The notes under the pieces: model-generated
What the model was told of the DNA's origin: nothing
Database searches by the model: none
What the model saw: the letters and a program-made list of their open reading frames with translations, nothing else
DNA from: Aquincola tertiaricarbonis
GTDB taxonomy: Bacteria; Pseudomonadota; Gammaproteobacteria; Burkholderiales; Burkholderiaceae_C
Length of the DNA stretch: 64,000 nucleotides
Assembly (NCBI RefSeq): GCF_023573145.1
Contig: NZ_CP097636.1
Location: forward strand, 2,418,001-2,482,000
Direction: 5' to 3'
Position numbers and translations under genes: made by a program
In this document: piece by piece, positions 32,934-43,241 of the stretch
How the letters are laid out: each line of letters starts with the position of its first letter
Position numbering within the stretch: position 1 is the stretch's first letter

Positions 32934-33269
32934 ATGATCCGACCCATTAACGACACCCTTCGTGTCATCGAAGGCGGCGCCTTCCACGACACCGCCAGCG
33001 TCGAGCTGAACAAGCTGGTTCGTCACCTGGACGAGAACGGCGGCGCCGGCTCCATCACGCTCACCATCGCCATCAAGAAGTCGGCCGGCGGCGTGATGGC
33101 CCTGGCCGGCACCGTCACCACCAAGATGCCCAAGGTCAAGCCGGACGAGACGCTCATGTGGCCCGACGCGAACGGCAACCTGGTGCAGGAGAACCCCAAG
33201 CAGCAGAAGCTGGAGCTGCGCCAGGTCGAGGAAGCGCCGCGCGAGCGCGAGCTGCGCACCGCGACCTAA
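32934..33269 (+). CDS. Conserved hypothetical phage protein
   Basis: 111 residues, ATG at 32934. The segment VELNKLVRHLDENGGAGSIT followed by LTIAIKKSAGGVMALAGTVT and ETLMWPDANGNLVQENPKQQ is typical of small phage proteins that precede DUF2303 genes. Function unknown; it is linked to the recombination operon. Confidence 0.65.
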   Translation: MIRPINDTLRVIEGGAFHDTASVELNKLVRHLDENGGAGSITLTIAIKKSAGGVMALAGTVTTKMPKVKPDETLMWPDANGNLVQENPKQQKLELRQVEEAPRERELRTAT

Positions 33270-33302
33270 CCCACCCTTTCCCCACCACCAACAGAGCAAG
33301 AC

Positions 33303-34166
33303 ATGGACAACATCAAGGATCAAGGCGCACTGGCTGAAGTGCTGGTGCGCGAGGCGCGCAAGCCGCAGGTGCTGGACACCACCAAGCCGAAGGTCGATGA
33401 CCGCGTGGTGACGTATGCCCTGCCGCCTGGCTACACCAACCTCACGGTGGACACCGAGAAGCTGCTGGACAACCCGCGGCGCAAGCGCGGCACCGCGCAA
33501 CTGCAGGACATGCCCAGCTTCCTGGCGTTCGTGGAGCGCCACAAGAGCAACGACACCGTGGCCTGGGCCGGCTTCGACATCGACCAGTCCAAGCTGTCCA
33601 TCCAGGCGGTGATGGATGACCACGGCACCACGGATGCGGGCTGGCGCGGCTTCCGGGCCGTCTATGCCCCGTCGCTGTCGGTGGAATGGGAGCGCTGGAA
33701 GGCGATGAACGAGAAGCCGATGTCGCAGCTGGACTTCGCCCTCTTCATCGAGCGCAACCAGGACGACATCACCGGCGGCGACGGCTTCCCCAGCTCGCTG
33801 GACATGCTCAAGATGGCCACGGAGTTCGAGGCCTCGGCGGACATGCGCCTGAAGACCCACACCCGGCTGCAGTCGGGTGGCATCAAGCTGGAATACGTCG
33901 ACCAAGAGAAGGACGAAACCATCCAGCGCATGACGGTGTTCGAGAAGTTCGCCATCGGCGTGCCGGTGTTCCGCAATGCCACGGCGTGGAAGATCGAAGC
34001 CCGCCTGCGCTACCGCGTGCGCGAAGGCAAGGTGACCTTCAGCTATGAACTGCTGCGCGCCGACAAGACCGTCGAGCAAGCTGGCAACGAGCTGATCGAA
34101 CAGGCCCGCGTCGGCCTCGGCACCGTGCCCCTGCTGACCGGCACCTTCGCGCAGGCGAACAGCTGA
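33303..34166 (+). CDS. DUF2303 family phage protein
   Basis: 287 residues, ATG at 33303. It contains the family pattern YALPPGYTNLTVDTEKLLDN, GTAQLQDMPSFLAFVERHKS, LSVEWERWKAMNEKPMSQLD and FALFIERNQDDI. DUF2303 proteins occur beside phage recombination genes and may act in DNA metabolism or host interference; the biochemical role is unknown. Its stop overlaps the next ATG. Confidence 0.85.
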   Translation: MDNIKDQGALAEVLVREARKPQVLDTTKPKVDDRVVTYALPPGYTNLTVDTEKLLDNPRRKRGTAQLQDMPSFLAFVERHKSNDTVAWAGFDIDQSKLSIQAVMDDHGTTDAGWRGFRAVYAPSLSVEWERWKAMNEKPMSQLDFALFIERNQDDITGGDGFPSSLDMLKMATEFEASADMRLKTHTRLQSGGIKLEYVDQEKDETIQRMTVFEKFAIGVPVFRNATAWKIEARLRYRVREGKVTFSYELLRADKTVEQAGNELIEQARVGLGTVPLLTGTFAQANS

Positions 34167-34576
34167 TGGCCGCCCGCGCGCACCACAACACCGCGCAGGT
34201 GATTGCCCTGGGCAACTACACCGCCGAGCACTACGTGGAAAGCGGCCTCAGCGACATCGACTTTGCCGATGCAGCTGGCGCCGAGCTGGGGTTCCCGGTG
34301 TCGGCCGCGCAGGTCAAGAAGACCCGCGAGGCGCTGAACATCCCCAACAACCTCAAGGCCGCGCAAGAGGCCAAGGCAGGTGGCGGCGTGGCGCAGCTGG
34401 AGGCGCGCGTGGCGCAGCTGGAGGCCGACAACGCCGAGCTGCGCGAGGGCTTGGCCAGCCTGCTGGTCCGCTTCGATGAACTCTTCGCGGAGGCCAGCGG
34501 CGCACTGTTTGAAGTCTCGCAAGAGCCGCAGCCCATCCGGCTTCCGGCCGAGCTGACCGACACGCCCGCCGGCTGA
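34166..34576 (+). CDS. Small phage protein with coiled coil
   Basis: 136 residues, ATG at 34166. The N-terminal half resembles a helix-turn-helix-like unit (HYVESGLSDIDFADAAGAEL, then FPVSAAQVKKTREALNIPNN). A coiled coil follows (QLEARVAQLEADNAELREGL). It could be a DNA-binding or partner protein of the recombination operon. No named family recognised. Confidence 0.6.
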   Translation: MAARAHHNTAQVIALGNYTAEHYVESGLSDIDFADAAGAELGFPVSAAQVKKTREALNIPNNLKAAQEAKAGGGVAQLEARVAQLEADNAELREGLASLLVRFDELFAEASGALFEVSQEPQPIRLPAELTDTPAG

Positions 34577-34802
34577 TCCTTATGACCGCACCGGGAACCA
34601 CGATGGCACATCCGACCCGGTGCCGCCTGTTGGGAGACAGGCCCTTTCAACAGCGATAGCCCACGCTGACGAATGTGCCAGGGAGCTGGCCAGCTGCCAT
34701 AGGAGTGATGCCCTGCAGCTGGACCGGTGGGCCGGGTGAGAGCCCCGGGTTCTTACGCATGGCGGCCGAGCGCCGCCAGCCGTGAGAGCTGCGACCACCG
34801 AC
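34577..34802 (+). other. Structured non-coding stretch in the early operon
   Basis: 226 bp without an ORF that reads like a protein, in an operon whose genes otherwise nearly touch. It contains CTGTTG/CAACAG (34627-34632, 34648-34653), a 12-bp palindrome AGCTGGCCAGCT (34684-34695), and a GGCGGC/GCCGCC hairpin near 34763-34779. It could encode a small RNA, carry an origin-like element, or be a structured 5' leader of the HTH gene. Confidence 0.4.
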
Positions 34803-35075
34803 ATGCAACACGTCTACACCACCTCCGCGCTGGCCGAGCTGCTGGACTGCGAGGAAACCACCGTCAAAGACCGCGCCGTGGCCGGCGACCTGCCGGGCAT
34901 CAAGATCGGCCGCAGCTGGGTTTTCCCGGCCGAGGCGCTGCACCAGGCGCTGAACGAGCTGGCCATGCGCGAAGCCGCTGCCCGCCGCGCGCCGGCCCCG
35001 CGCGCCGCGGTGGCCACGGCCGGCCGGGCCGCGCCGAAGCGCCGTGCGCCGCCGCCCCTTCCTTCCCTCTCCTGA
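34803..35075 (+). CDS. Excisionase-type/MerR-like helix-turn-helix protein
   Basis: 90 residues, ATG at 34803. The sequence VYTTSALAELLDCEETTVKD followed by RAVAGDLPGIKIGRSWVFPA is a classic excisionase-family winged helix (AlpA/Xis-like). The C-terminus is a basic, Ala/Pro-rich tail. It is the most likely recombination directionality factor for the nearby tyrosine integrase, though transcriptional regulation is also possible. Confidence 0.7.
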   Translation: MQHVYTTSALAELLDCEETTVKDRAVAGDLPGIKIGRSWVFPAEALHQALNELAMREAAARRAPAPRAAVATAGRAAPKRRAPPPLPSLS

Positions 35076-35089
35076 CCACCACCAGCACC

Positions 35090-35377
35090 ATGCGACTGAC
35101 ACCTATCGCGCTGGCCATCGCCCTTCTCGTGGCGACATCGGCCCACGCCATCACCGTTGTTCCGGCCCGGCCCATCCCGGTGATGCCGCGCCCTGCGCCG
35201 GCCCGGCCCATCACGCCGGCGCCGAAGCCGGCGCCGGTACCGGCCAAGCCTGCCCAGCCGCCTGCGGCCGCACCCACTGCGCCGGCCTGGTCCTGGGTGC
35301 CCTTTTTCGGCTCTACCACCAAGAAGCCCAAGTGCGATGACCGCAAGGGCGACAACTGCAAGAAGGAAGGACGATGA
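35090..35377 (+). CDS. Exported Pro-rich small protein
   Basis: 95 residues, ATG at 35090. It has a signal peptide (RLTPIALAIALLVATSAHA) followed by a Pro/Ala/Lys-rich stretch (VPARPIPVMPRPAPARPITP) and a basic Cys-containing end (KKPKCDDRKGDNCKKEGR). It overlaps the next ATG. It is probably periplasmic. Unknown role; possibly a lysogeny or entry-exclusion factor. Confidence 0.6.
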   Translation: MRLTPIALAIALLVATSAHAITVVPARPIPVMPRPAPARPITPAPKPAPVPAKPAQPPAAAPTAPAWSWVPFFGSTTKKPKCDDRKGDNCKKEGR

Positions 35378-35964
35378 GCGACTACAACACGGCCCTGCTG
35401 GTCGATCACACGGCGATGGGCGCTGCCGAGCTGATGGGCGTGGCCCTCACCGCCGGCCCGGCCCATGCACCGCGCGCCCCTGCGGACCTGACCGACCCGG
35501 CCGGCCGCAATGTCTTCGGCATGCTGCGCGCCGTCGAGTGGGAGGCCGCCACGCGCATGCTGAACGCCGTGGTGCGGCAAGGCCCGAAGACAGCGGCGGC
35601 CGGCATCGACATCGACCATGTGATGCGGCTGGTGGGCATCGTCGCCCTGATGAGCGCCCCGAAGCTGGCCACGGTGCTGAAGGGCATCGACATGGACCAG
35701 CCCCACAACCTGGCCATCGGCGTGCCGCTGCACATTGAAAGCGCGCAGCAGCTGGTGGCCTATCTCGAAACCGGCGCCGCCGTCGCGCGCCCGCTCGAAG
35801 AGTGGGACGAGTCGATGGGCGACTGCCTGTGGTGGAAATTCCCGGTCGAGGAGGCCTGCTACGTGGGGCATCCCAACTGCGACGACTGGCCCGGCTACCA
35901 CACCCACTTCACCCCCCACCCGGCCATGCCGGTGATGGGCGAGCCGCAGGTGGACCCGGCATGA
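35374..35964 (+). CDS. Hypothetical phage protein
   Basis: 196 residues, ATG at 35374. The C-terminal segment LEEWDESMGDCLWWKFPVEE then ACYVGHPNCDDWPGYHTHFT recurs in small early genes of Burkholderiales prophages. No catalytic motif is clear, although the Cys/His pairs could bind metal. It overlaps the next ATG by 4 nt. Confidence 0.65.
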   Translation: MSDYNTALLVDHTAMGAAELMGVALTAGPAHAPRAPADLTDPAGRNVFGMLRAVEWEAATRMLNAVVRQGPKTAAAGIDIDHVMRLVGIVALMSAPKLATVLKGIDMDQPHNLAIGVPLHIESAQQLVAYLETGAAVARPLEEWDESMGDCLWWKFPVEEACYVGHPNCDDWPGYHTHFTPHPAMPVMGEPQVDPA

Positions 35965-36404
35965 GCTGCGCGAACCCCTGCACCACCATGTGCGCCGGCT
36001 GCGAAACCCGTGTGACGCAGGCCCCGCGCGATCCGCTGGACAAGTCGCACGTCAGGCGCATCGCCCGCGCCGTGCCGGTGGCGGTCCTGCAGGCGCTGGA
36101 TCACCTCCGCGCCGCCGTGTCCCCGGCTGAAGCAAAGAGCCTGCTGACCATCCGCGAGCACATCCTGGGCACGGACGCCACGCACACCCAGCTGCACGCC
36201 GTGCTGAACGCTGACGCGAGCGAGGGCTACATCACCGACAGCGAAGACGATGCTGTCTGGGTGGCCACCGGCTATGAGGCGTGGGCGCCCTACATACCGC
36301 CGGCCATGGGCGACTACTTCCGCGCGGTGCACGAAGAGGACGGCCCGCTGCAGCAGGTGGTGCTGGTGCTGCCGCGCCTGGCCACGCCGGAGGCCGACCG
36401 ATGA
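35961..36404 (+). CDS. Hypothetical phage protein with N-terminal Cys cluster
   Basis: 147 residues, ATG at 35961, overlapping neighbours at both ends. It opens with MSCANPCTTMCAGCETRVTQ (four Cys, possible metal site) and continues with helices (VPVAVLQALDHLRAAVSPAE). No family recognised. It belongs to the run of small early genes before the integrase. Confidence 0.6.
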   Translation: MSCANPCTTMCAGCETRVTQAPRDPLDKSHVRRIARAVPVAVLQALDHLRAAVSPAEAKSLLTIREHILGTDATHTQLHAVLNADASEGYITDSEDDAVWVATGYEAWAPYIPPAMGDYFRAVHEEDGPLQQVVLVLPRLATPEADR

Positions 36405-36658
36405 CCACCGCCCGCGAAGTGGCCGCGGTGAACACCCTCCTGCAGCTGGGCTACACCTGGGAGGGTGGCGTGCACTGGAAGCCGCCGCTGGGCCCGCGGC
36501 CGATGCAGGTGGCGGCCGAGGCGGCCCGCATCTTCAAGCAGGAGCGGCACCAGGCCGCGGTGCTGAAGGAGGTCGAGCGCCTGCGCGCCAAGCACGCGCG
36601 CCCGTGGTGGCGCCGGCTGCTGGCCCTGCTGCCGTTCACCATCACCCGGAGGAAGTGA
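36401..36658 (+). CDS. Small hypothetical phage protein
   Basis: 85 residues, ATG at 36401. Basic, helical C-terminus (KEVERLRAKHARPWWRRLLA then LLPFTITRRK) that may associate with membrane or nucleic acid. It is the last gene of the rightward operon and is convergent with the integrase; the 236 bp between them show no clear gene. Confidence 0.55.
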   Translation: MTTAREVAAVNTLLQLGYTWEGGVHWKPPLGPRPMQVAAEAARIFKQERHQAAVLKEVERLRAKHARPWWRRLLALLPFTITRRK

Positions 36659-36894
36659 CCGGATAATCAAGGCGCCGGCGCAAGCCGGGCCATCACGCAT
36701 GCGCCCGCTCGTGAAGGCGATTGCAAGCCTGAAACCTTGGGCGAACCCCTGGCTCTGCAGTGCACGGCAACCAGGCCGACCCCAGCAAACGGGCGCAGTC
36801 GTGATGGTGAATGCGCAGTGATGATGCGCGCATGGGTGGCCTCATCCGTAACGGGCCAACTTGACCGGTAAGCCGGGATCATCGCCGGCCACCA

Positions 36895-38046
36895 TCAATC
36901 CATCCGGGCCGACAGGTCCGAGCCGCGCAGCGAGGCATAGCGCAGCGCCATGCGGGTGTCCGTCCACCCCATGATCTTGCAGATTTCCACCTCGTTGAAC
37001 GTCCACCCGCCGGCGGGCCGCCGCAACTCGAACCAGCGGCACGTTGCCTCATGGCGCAGGTCATGCTCTGTCAGGTGCGGCGCCCCGGCGTAGTCGAAGA
37101 GCGTGGCGAACCGGGCCGACAGCCTGGCCGAGCACCGGCGCTTGTCGTCCGGCGATCCGTCCCAGTAGTCGAACACCAGGCCCTTGCGCCCCTCGCACCA
37201 GGTGCGCAGCTGCTCGGCCAGCTTGCTGCCGATGGGCACGGTGCGCGGCTTGAGCTTGCCGCGGTGGCCCTTCGAGCCTTCCACGTGGATCAGCCGGCCC
37301 TGCAGGTCGAGCTGGTCGACGCGCAGGCGGAAGCACTCGATCAGGCGCATGCCGGTGTTGATGATCAGCTCGAACAGCACCGGGAAGCCCGGGTCCACAG
37401 GCCAAGGCCGTTCGCGGTCAGGTCGCTTCTCGCCCGCCAGCACCCTCTTCACGGCCGCCTCAATCTCTTCGCCCAGGCGGAAGCCGCGCGACACGTCGAC
37501 TTTTGGCTGCATCCCATCCGGCAGGTTTTCGGCGTCCTGCTGGTTGTAAGCGGAATACCCCCGGGGCAATAGCCGAAGAGCGTTGGGCGGGCGAGTTTCG
37601 TTCTTCTCCGTGGTGCGGTTGATATGCCAGTCCACCACCCGGCCGAGCGAGCCCACGCGCTTGCGGATGCTGCCCGGCGCCAGGTTTTTCTCGGCCTTCA
37701 GCCGGCGCACGTAATCCTCGGCCCACCGCACCGTGACATCCGACACGCGCGCCTCGCCAACTTCTCCACGGATTAACTGCAACAGGGGCACGTCAGTTTC
37801 CGCGACGGGCGCCAGGTTGAGGTATTCGCCAATCACCACGGACAGCCGCTGGTCCGCTTTCCGGCCAGGCTCCGGCGGTTCGAGCAAGTCCTGCGGGACG
37901 ATGCCGCGCGCCAGCAGCGCCTCCAGCTGCTGGCCGTAGGTGCTGGCCCGGTCGTAGGTGTCGAAGGTGAAGAAGAACGGCTTGGGGAGAAGCCGGTGCT
38001 TGACGCGCAGCTGGAACTTGCCGCTGCGGGGCGTGATGCTGGCCAT
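36895..38046 (-). CDS. int: Tyrosine site-specific recombinase (phage integrase)
   Basis: 383 residues. ATG at 38046, with GGAG upstream, is preferred over the frame to 38088. An arm-binding/core-binding N-terminal half precedes the catalytic domain with R234 (NTGMRLIECF), H328 and R331 (HDLRHEATCRW), W361 in the second histidine position (MGWTDTR) and the nucleophile Y370 (ALRYASL). It integrates and, with a directionality factor, excises the prophage at tRNA-Cys about 200 bp away. The orientation is the usual one for tRNA-integrating elements. Confidence 0.93.
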   Translation of the reverse strand: MASITPRSGKFQLRVKHRLLPKPFFFTFDTYDRASTYGQQLEALLARGIVPQDLLEPPEPGRKADQRLSVVIGEYLNLAPVAETDVPLLQLIRGEVGEARVSDVTVRWAEDYVRRLKAEKNLAPGSIRKRVGSLGRVVDWHINRTTEKNETRPPNALRLLPRGYSAYNQQDAENLPDGMQPKVDVSRGFRLGEEIEAAVKRVLAGEKRPDRERPWPVDPGFPVLFELIINTGMRLIECFRLRVDQLDLQGRLIHVEGSKGHRGKLKPRTVPIGSKLAEQLRTWCEGRKGLVFDYWDGSPDDKRRCSARLSARFATLFDYAGAPHLTEHDLRHEATCRWFELRRPAGGWTFNEVEICKIMGWTDTRMALRYASLRGSDLSARMD

Positions 38047-38178
38047 GGGACTCCGGGGCTGGCCGGGCGGGATGCCCGGGGCCGCCATGGTGCACCGGGC
38101 TTGACGGACAAACCACCCCGCAAACGGGTAGCAGCGCTACCCGCGCCGGGTCGCACGAACCCGGTTTGAGGCGATTTT

Positions 38179-38216
38179 GAGTAGAGAAAACAAAACGCCC
38201 CAACTGGCGGGGCGTT
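38179..38216 (-). terminator. Terminator between tRNA-Cys and the integrase
   Basis: On the minus strand an 8-bp GC-rich stem (38209-38216 with 38194-38201) is followed by TTTTGTTTT. It would stop tRNA-Cys transcription before the phage integrase. Immediately downstream is TCTCTACTC (complement of 38179-38187), the motif shared with two other phage promoters. Confidence 0.7.
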
Positions 38217-38243
38217 GTAAGTGCTTGATTTTGCTTGATTTTC

Positions 38244-38292
38244 TTGGAGGCGCGATCCGGAGTCGAACCGGACTACACGGATTTGCAATCCG
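38244..38292. repeat. Proximal attachment-site copy within the intact tRNA-Cys
   Basis: Matches 795-843 over 49 bp with one mismatch. Because the tRNA 5' half is host-derived, the phage-supplied core here restores a full gene. The strand exchange probably occurs in the anticodon-stem region, as for other tRNA-targeting integrases; the exact point is not visible. Confidence 0.92.
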
Positions 38293-38318
38293 TTGCATAA
38301 CCGCTTTGCTATCGCGCC
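38245..38318 (-). tRNA. tRNA-Cys (anticodon GCA)
   Basis: A complete 74-nt cloverleaf on the minus strand with encoded CCA: acceptor GGCGCGA/TCGCGCC, GCA anticodon in TTGCAAA, T arm GGTTCGACTCC. It is the integration target and stays functional after insertion because the phage carries the 3' half. Confidence 0.96.
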
Positions 38319-38345
38319 ACCGCCCGGCAACCCGGGGTTCACTCG

Positions 38346-38377
38346 ACAAAAAGGGAAGCGGCTGCTTCCCTTTTTGT
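38346..38377 (-). terminator. Terminator between tRNA-Gly and tRNA-Cys
   Basis: Near-perfect inverted repeat (38348-38359 with 38364-38375, 4-nt loop) flanked by A and T runs, so it could work in both directions. On the minus strand it follows tRNA-Gly and precedes tRNA-Cys, suggesting that the two tRNAs have separate transcripts or need readthrough. Confidence 0.75.
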
Positions 38378-38385
38378 GCTTTGTT

Positions 38386-38461
38386 TGGAGCGGGAAACGA
38401 GGCTCGAACTCGCGACCTCAACCTTGGCAAGGTTGCGCTCTACCAACTGAGCTATTCCCGC
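38386..38461 (-). tRNA. tRNA-Gly (anticodon GCC), right copy
   Basis: 76-nt cloverleaf with encoded CCA on the minus strand, identical to the copy at 624-699. It lies downstream of lon in the usual order lon, tRNA-Gly, tRNA-Cys. Confidence 0.95.
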
Positions 38462-38541
38462 GTATCCGCCAAACTCTCGTTCAGCGAAGCTCTGCAGTAT
38501 AGGCAGGCAAACCAAAGCTTGCAAGCCTATACCCGACTAAC

Positions 38542-40968
<2,427 letters not shown>

Positions 40969-41091
40969 TGAGAAACCTCTCTTTCTCAAGCTGACGTGGG
41001 GCTTGAGCAGGGGATTGCAAGGCGGCCCGCCGGGGCCGCATGAGAAGCTTCCAGGAGACCGCCGACAGCGGTGGCTGCGTCAGGCAGCAGC

Positions 41092-42360
41092 TCAGGCACT
41101 CGCCTTGGCCTCGTGGTAGACCAGCAGGGGCTTGGAGCCCTCTTCGATGTTGTGTTCATCGACCACCACCTTGGCCACACCGTCCAGGTTGGGCAGGTCG
41201 AACATCGTGTCGATCAGCGCGTGCTCCATGATCGAGCGCAGGCCGCGGGCGCCGGTCTTGCGCGCCAGCGCCTTGCGGGCGATGGCCTGCAGCGCGGTGG
41301 TGCGGATTTCCAGTTCCACGCCGTCCATGCCGAAGAGGCGCTGGTACTGCTTGAGCAGCGCGTTCTTGGGCTCGGTCAGGATCTGCACCAGCGCGTCTTC
41401 GGTCAGCTCGCCCAGCGTGGCCACCACCGGCAGGCGGCCGACCAGCTCGGGGATCAGGCCGAACTTGATCAGGTCTTCCGGCTCGGTGGCGCGGAACACC
41501 TCGGAGACGCGCTTTTCGGTCTTGGTGTGCACCGTGGCGCCAAAACCGATGCCCGACTTCTCGGTGCGGTTCTGGATGACCTTTTCCAGGCCGTCGAAGG
41601 CGCCGCCGCAGATGAACAGGATGTTGGTCGTGTCGATCTGCAGGAAATCCTGGTTCGGGTGCTTGCGCCCGCCCTGCGGCGGCACGCTGGCCATGGTGCC
41701 TTCCACCAGCTTGAGCAGCGCCTGCTGCACGCCTTCGCCCGACACGTCGCGGGTGATGCTGGGGTTGTCGGCCTTGCGGCTGATCTTGTCGATCTCGTCG
41801 ATGTAGACGATGCCGCGCTGCGCCCGCTCGACGTCGTAGTTGCAGTTCTGCAGCAGCTTCTGGATGATGTTCTCGACGTCCTCGCCCACGTAACCGGCTT
41901 CGGTCAGCGTGGTGGCGTCGGCGATCACGAAGGGCACGTTCAGCAGCCGGGCCAGGGTCTGGGCCAGCAGCGTCTTGCCCGAGCCGGTGGGGCCGATCAG
42001 CAGGATGTTGCTCTTGCTGAGCTCGACTTCATCCTTGCTGCTGGCGCCCATGTGCTTCAGGCGCTTGTAGTGGTTGTACACCGCCACCGACAGCGTGCGC
42101 TTGGCCACTTCCTGGCCGATCACGTACTGGTCGAGGCTGGTCTTGATCTCCGTGGGCGTGGGCAGGTCGCTCTTGGCGGCCTTGGCCGTGGCGCCTTCAG
42201 CCGGCACCTCGTCACGGATGATGTCGTTGCACAGCTCGATGCACTCGTCGCAGATGAACACCGACGGACCGGCGATGAGCTTCTTCACCTCATGCTGGCT
42301 CTTGCCGCAGAAGGAGCAGTACAGAACCTTTTCGCTCGAAGCGCCTTTTTTCTCGGCCAT
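41092..42360 (-). CDS. clpX: ClpX, ATPase and unfoldase of ClpXP
   Basis: 422 residues, ATG at 42360. The N-terminal zinc-binding domain has CSFCGK and CDECIELC. The AAA+ core has Walker [13 protein letters not shown], Walker [11 protein letters not shown] and the arginine-containing C-terminal small domain. The IGF-type loop that docks on ClpP is IGFGAT. It unfolds tagged substrates and feeds ClpP, encoded directly upstream. Confidence 0.98.
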   Translation of the reverse strand: MAEKKGASSEKVLYCSFCGKSQHEVKKLIAGPSVFICDECIELCNDIIRDEVPAEGATAKAAKSDLPTPTEIKTSLDQYVIGQEVAKRTLSVAVYNHYKRLKHMGASSKDEVELSKSNILLIGPTGSGKTLLAQTLARLLNVPFVIADATTLTEAGYVGEDVENIIQKLLQNCNYDVERAQRGIVYIDEIDKISRKADNPSITRDVSGEGVQQALLKLVEGTMASVPPQGGRKHPNQDFLQIDTTNILFICGGAFDGLEKVIQNRTEKSGIGFGATVHTKTEKRVSEVFRATEPEDLIKFGLIPELVGRLPVVATLGELTEDALVQILTEPKNALLKQYQRLFGMDGVELEIRTTALQAIARKALARKTGARGLRSIMEHALIDTMFDLPNLDGVAKVVVDEHNIEEGSKPLLVYHEAKASA

Positions 42361-42493
42361 GGGTATTCAGGGGTTCGCGGACGCGAAGGTCAATGCAGGG
42401 GAATGATAGTCCAACGCCACCGGCCGGTCGGCGCGGGCGCAAAGGCCCTGACGGGGCCTTGCACCGCGGCCGACGGCCCGGCCGGCGCGGCGG

Positions 42494-43102
42494 TTACGGG
42501 CGCTTGTCCAGCACCTGGTCGATCAGGCCGTAGGCCTTCGACTCTTCCGGGTCCAGGAAGAAGTCGCGCTCCATGTCGGCGCGGATCTTCTCGATCGACT
42601 GGCCGGTGCGCTCGGCGTAGATGCGGTTGAGCTGCTCGCGGGTCTTGAGGATCTCGCGGGCATGGATCTCGATGTCGGTGGCCTGACCCTGGGCGCCGCC
42701 CGAGGGCTGGTGGATCATCACGCGCGAGTTCGGCAGCGCGAAGCGCTTGCCCTTGGCGCCGGCCATCAGCAGGAACGAGCCCATGCTGGCGGCGATGCCC
42801 ATGCACAGCGTGGACACGTCGGGCTTGATGAACTGCATCGTGTCGAAGATCGACAGGCCCGCGCTGACGCTGCCGCCCGGCGAATTGATGTACAGGTGGA
42901 TGTCCTTGTCGGGGTTTTCGCTTTCCAGGAACAGCAGCTGCGCCACCACGAGGTTGGCGGTCTGGTCGTTCACCGGGCCGACAAGAAAGATCACCCGCTC
43001 GCGCAGCAGGCGGCTGTAGATGTCGTAGGCCCGCTCGCCACGACCGGATTGTTCGATGACCACGGGCACCATGCCCAGGCCGGTGGTTTCAAGCGCGCTC
43101 AT
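42494..43102 (-). CDS. clpP: ClpP serine protease subunit
   Basis: 202 residues, ATG at 43102. Catalytic Ser in [15 protein letters not shown], His in MIHQPSGG and Asp in the [18 protein letters not shown] region. It forms the double-heptamer peptidase with ClpX. The frame upstream to 43174 has no start that fits the family. Confidence 0.98.
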   Translation of the reverse strand: MSALETTGLGMVPVVIEQSGRGERAYDIYSRLLRERVIFLVGPVNDQTANLVVAQLLFLESENPDKDIHLYINSPGGSVSAGLSIFDTMQFIKPDVSTLCMGIAASMGSFLLMAGAKGKRFALPNSRVMIHQPSGGAQGQATDIEIHAREILKTREQLNRIYAERTGQSIEKIRADMERDFFLDPEESKAYGLIDQVLDKRP

Positions 43103-43182
43103 GAGTTGTCCTTGCGAAATGGGGGTAGACGTCCAACATGCGGGCCGATTATGGGCCTGCAAGAGCAGCCCCAAAGAACGGA

Positions 43183-43213
43183 AAAGGCGCCTGCCTTGCG
43201 GCCTGGCGCCTTT
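43183..43213 (-). terminator. Terminator-like hairpin between tig and clpP
   Basis: A 9-bp perfect stem AAAGGCGCC/GGCGCCTTT (43083+100 region: 43183-43191 with 43205-43213) with T-rich flank on the minus strand. It lies between the tig stop (43242) and clpP and would partly separate them. Confidence 0.65.
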
Positions 43214-43241
43214 CGGGTCGACCTGCGGGTCAGGCCGGTGG

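Larger units (their letters stand above)
795..38292. mobile_element. Integrated podovirus-like prophage in tRNA-Cys, probably defective
   Basis: The element is bounded by a 49-bp direct repeat, 795-843 and 38244-38292, which differ only at 827/38276. The repeat is the tRNA-Cys gene from the anticodon stem to the CCA end. A tyrosine integrase lies next to the intact tRNA, as expected for tRNA-targeting phages. Between the repeats are capsid, tail, replication, recombination, repressor and antirepressor genes. No terminase large subunit or lysis cassette was recognised and the portal gene lacks its N-terminal half, so I infer that it cannot package DNA by itself. Confidence 0.93.

Noticed and set aside
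844..38243. CRISPR array or diversity-generating retroelement
   Set aside because: No regularly spaced repeats, no reverse transcriptase and no template/variable repeat pair were seen.
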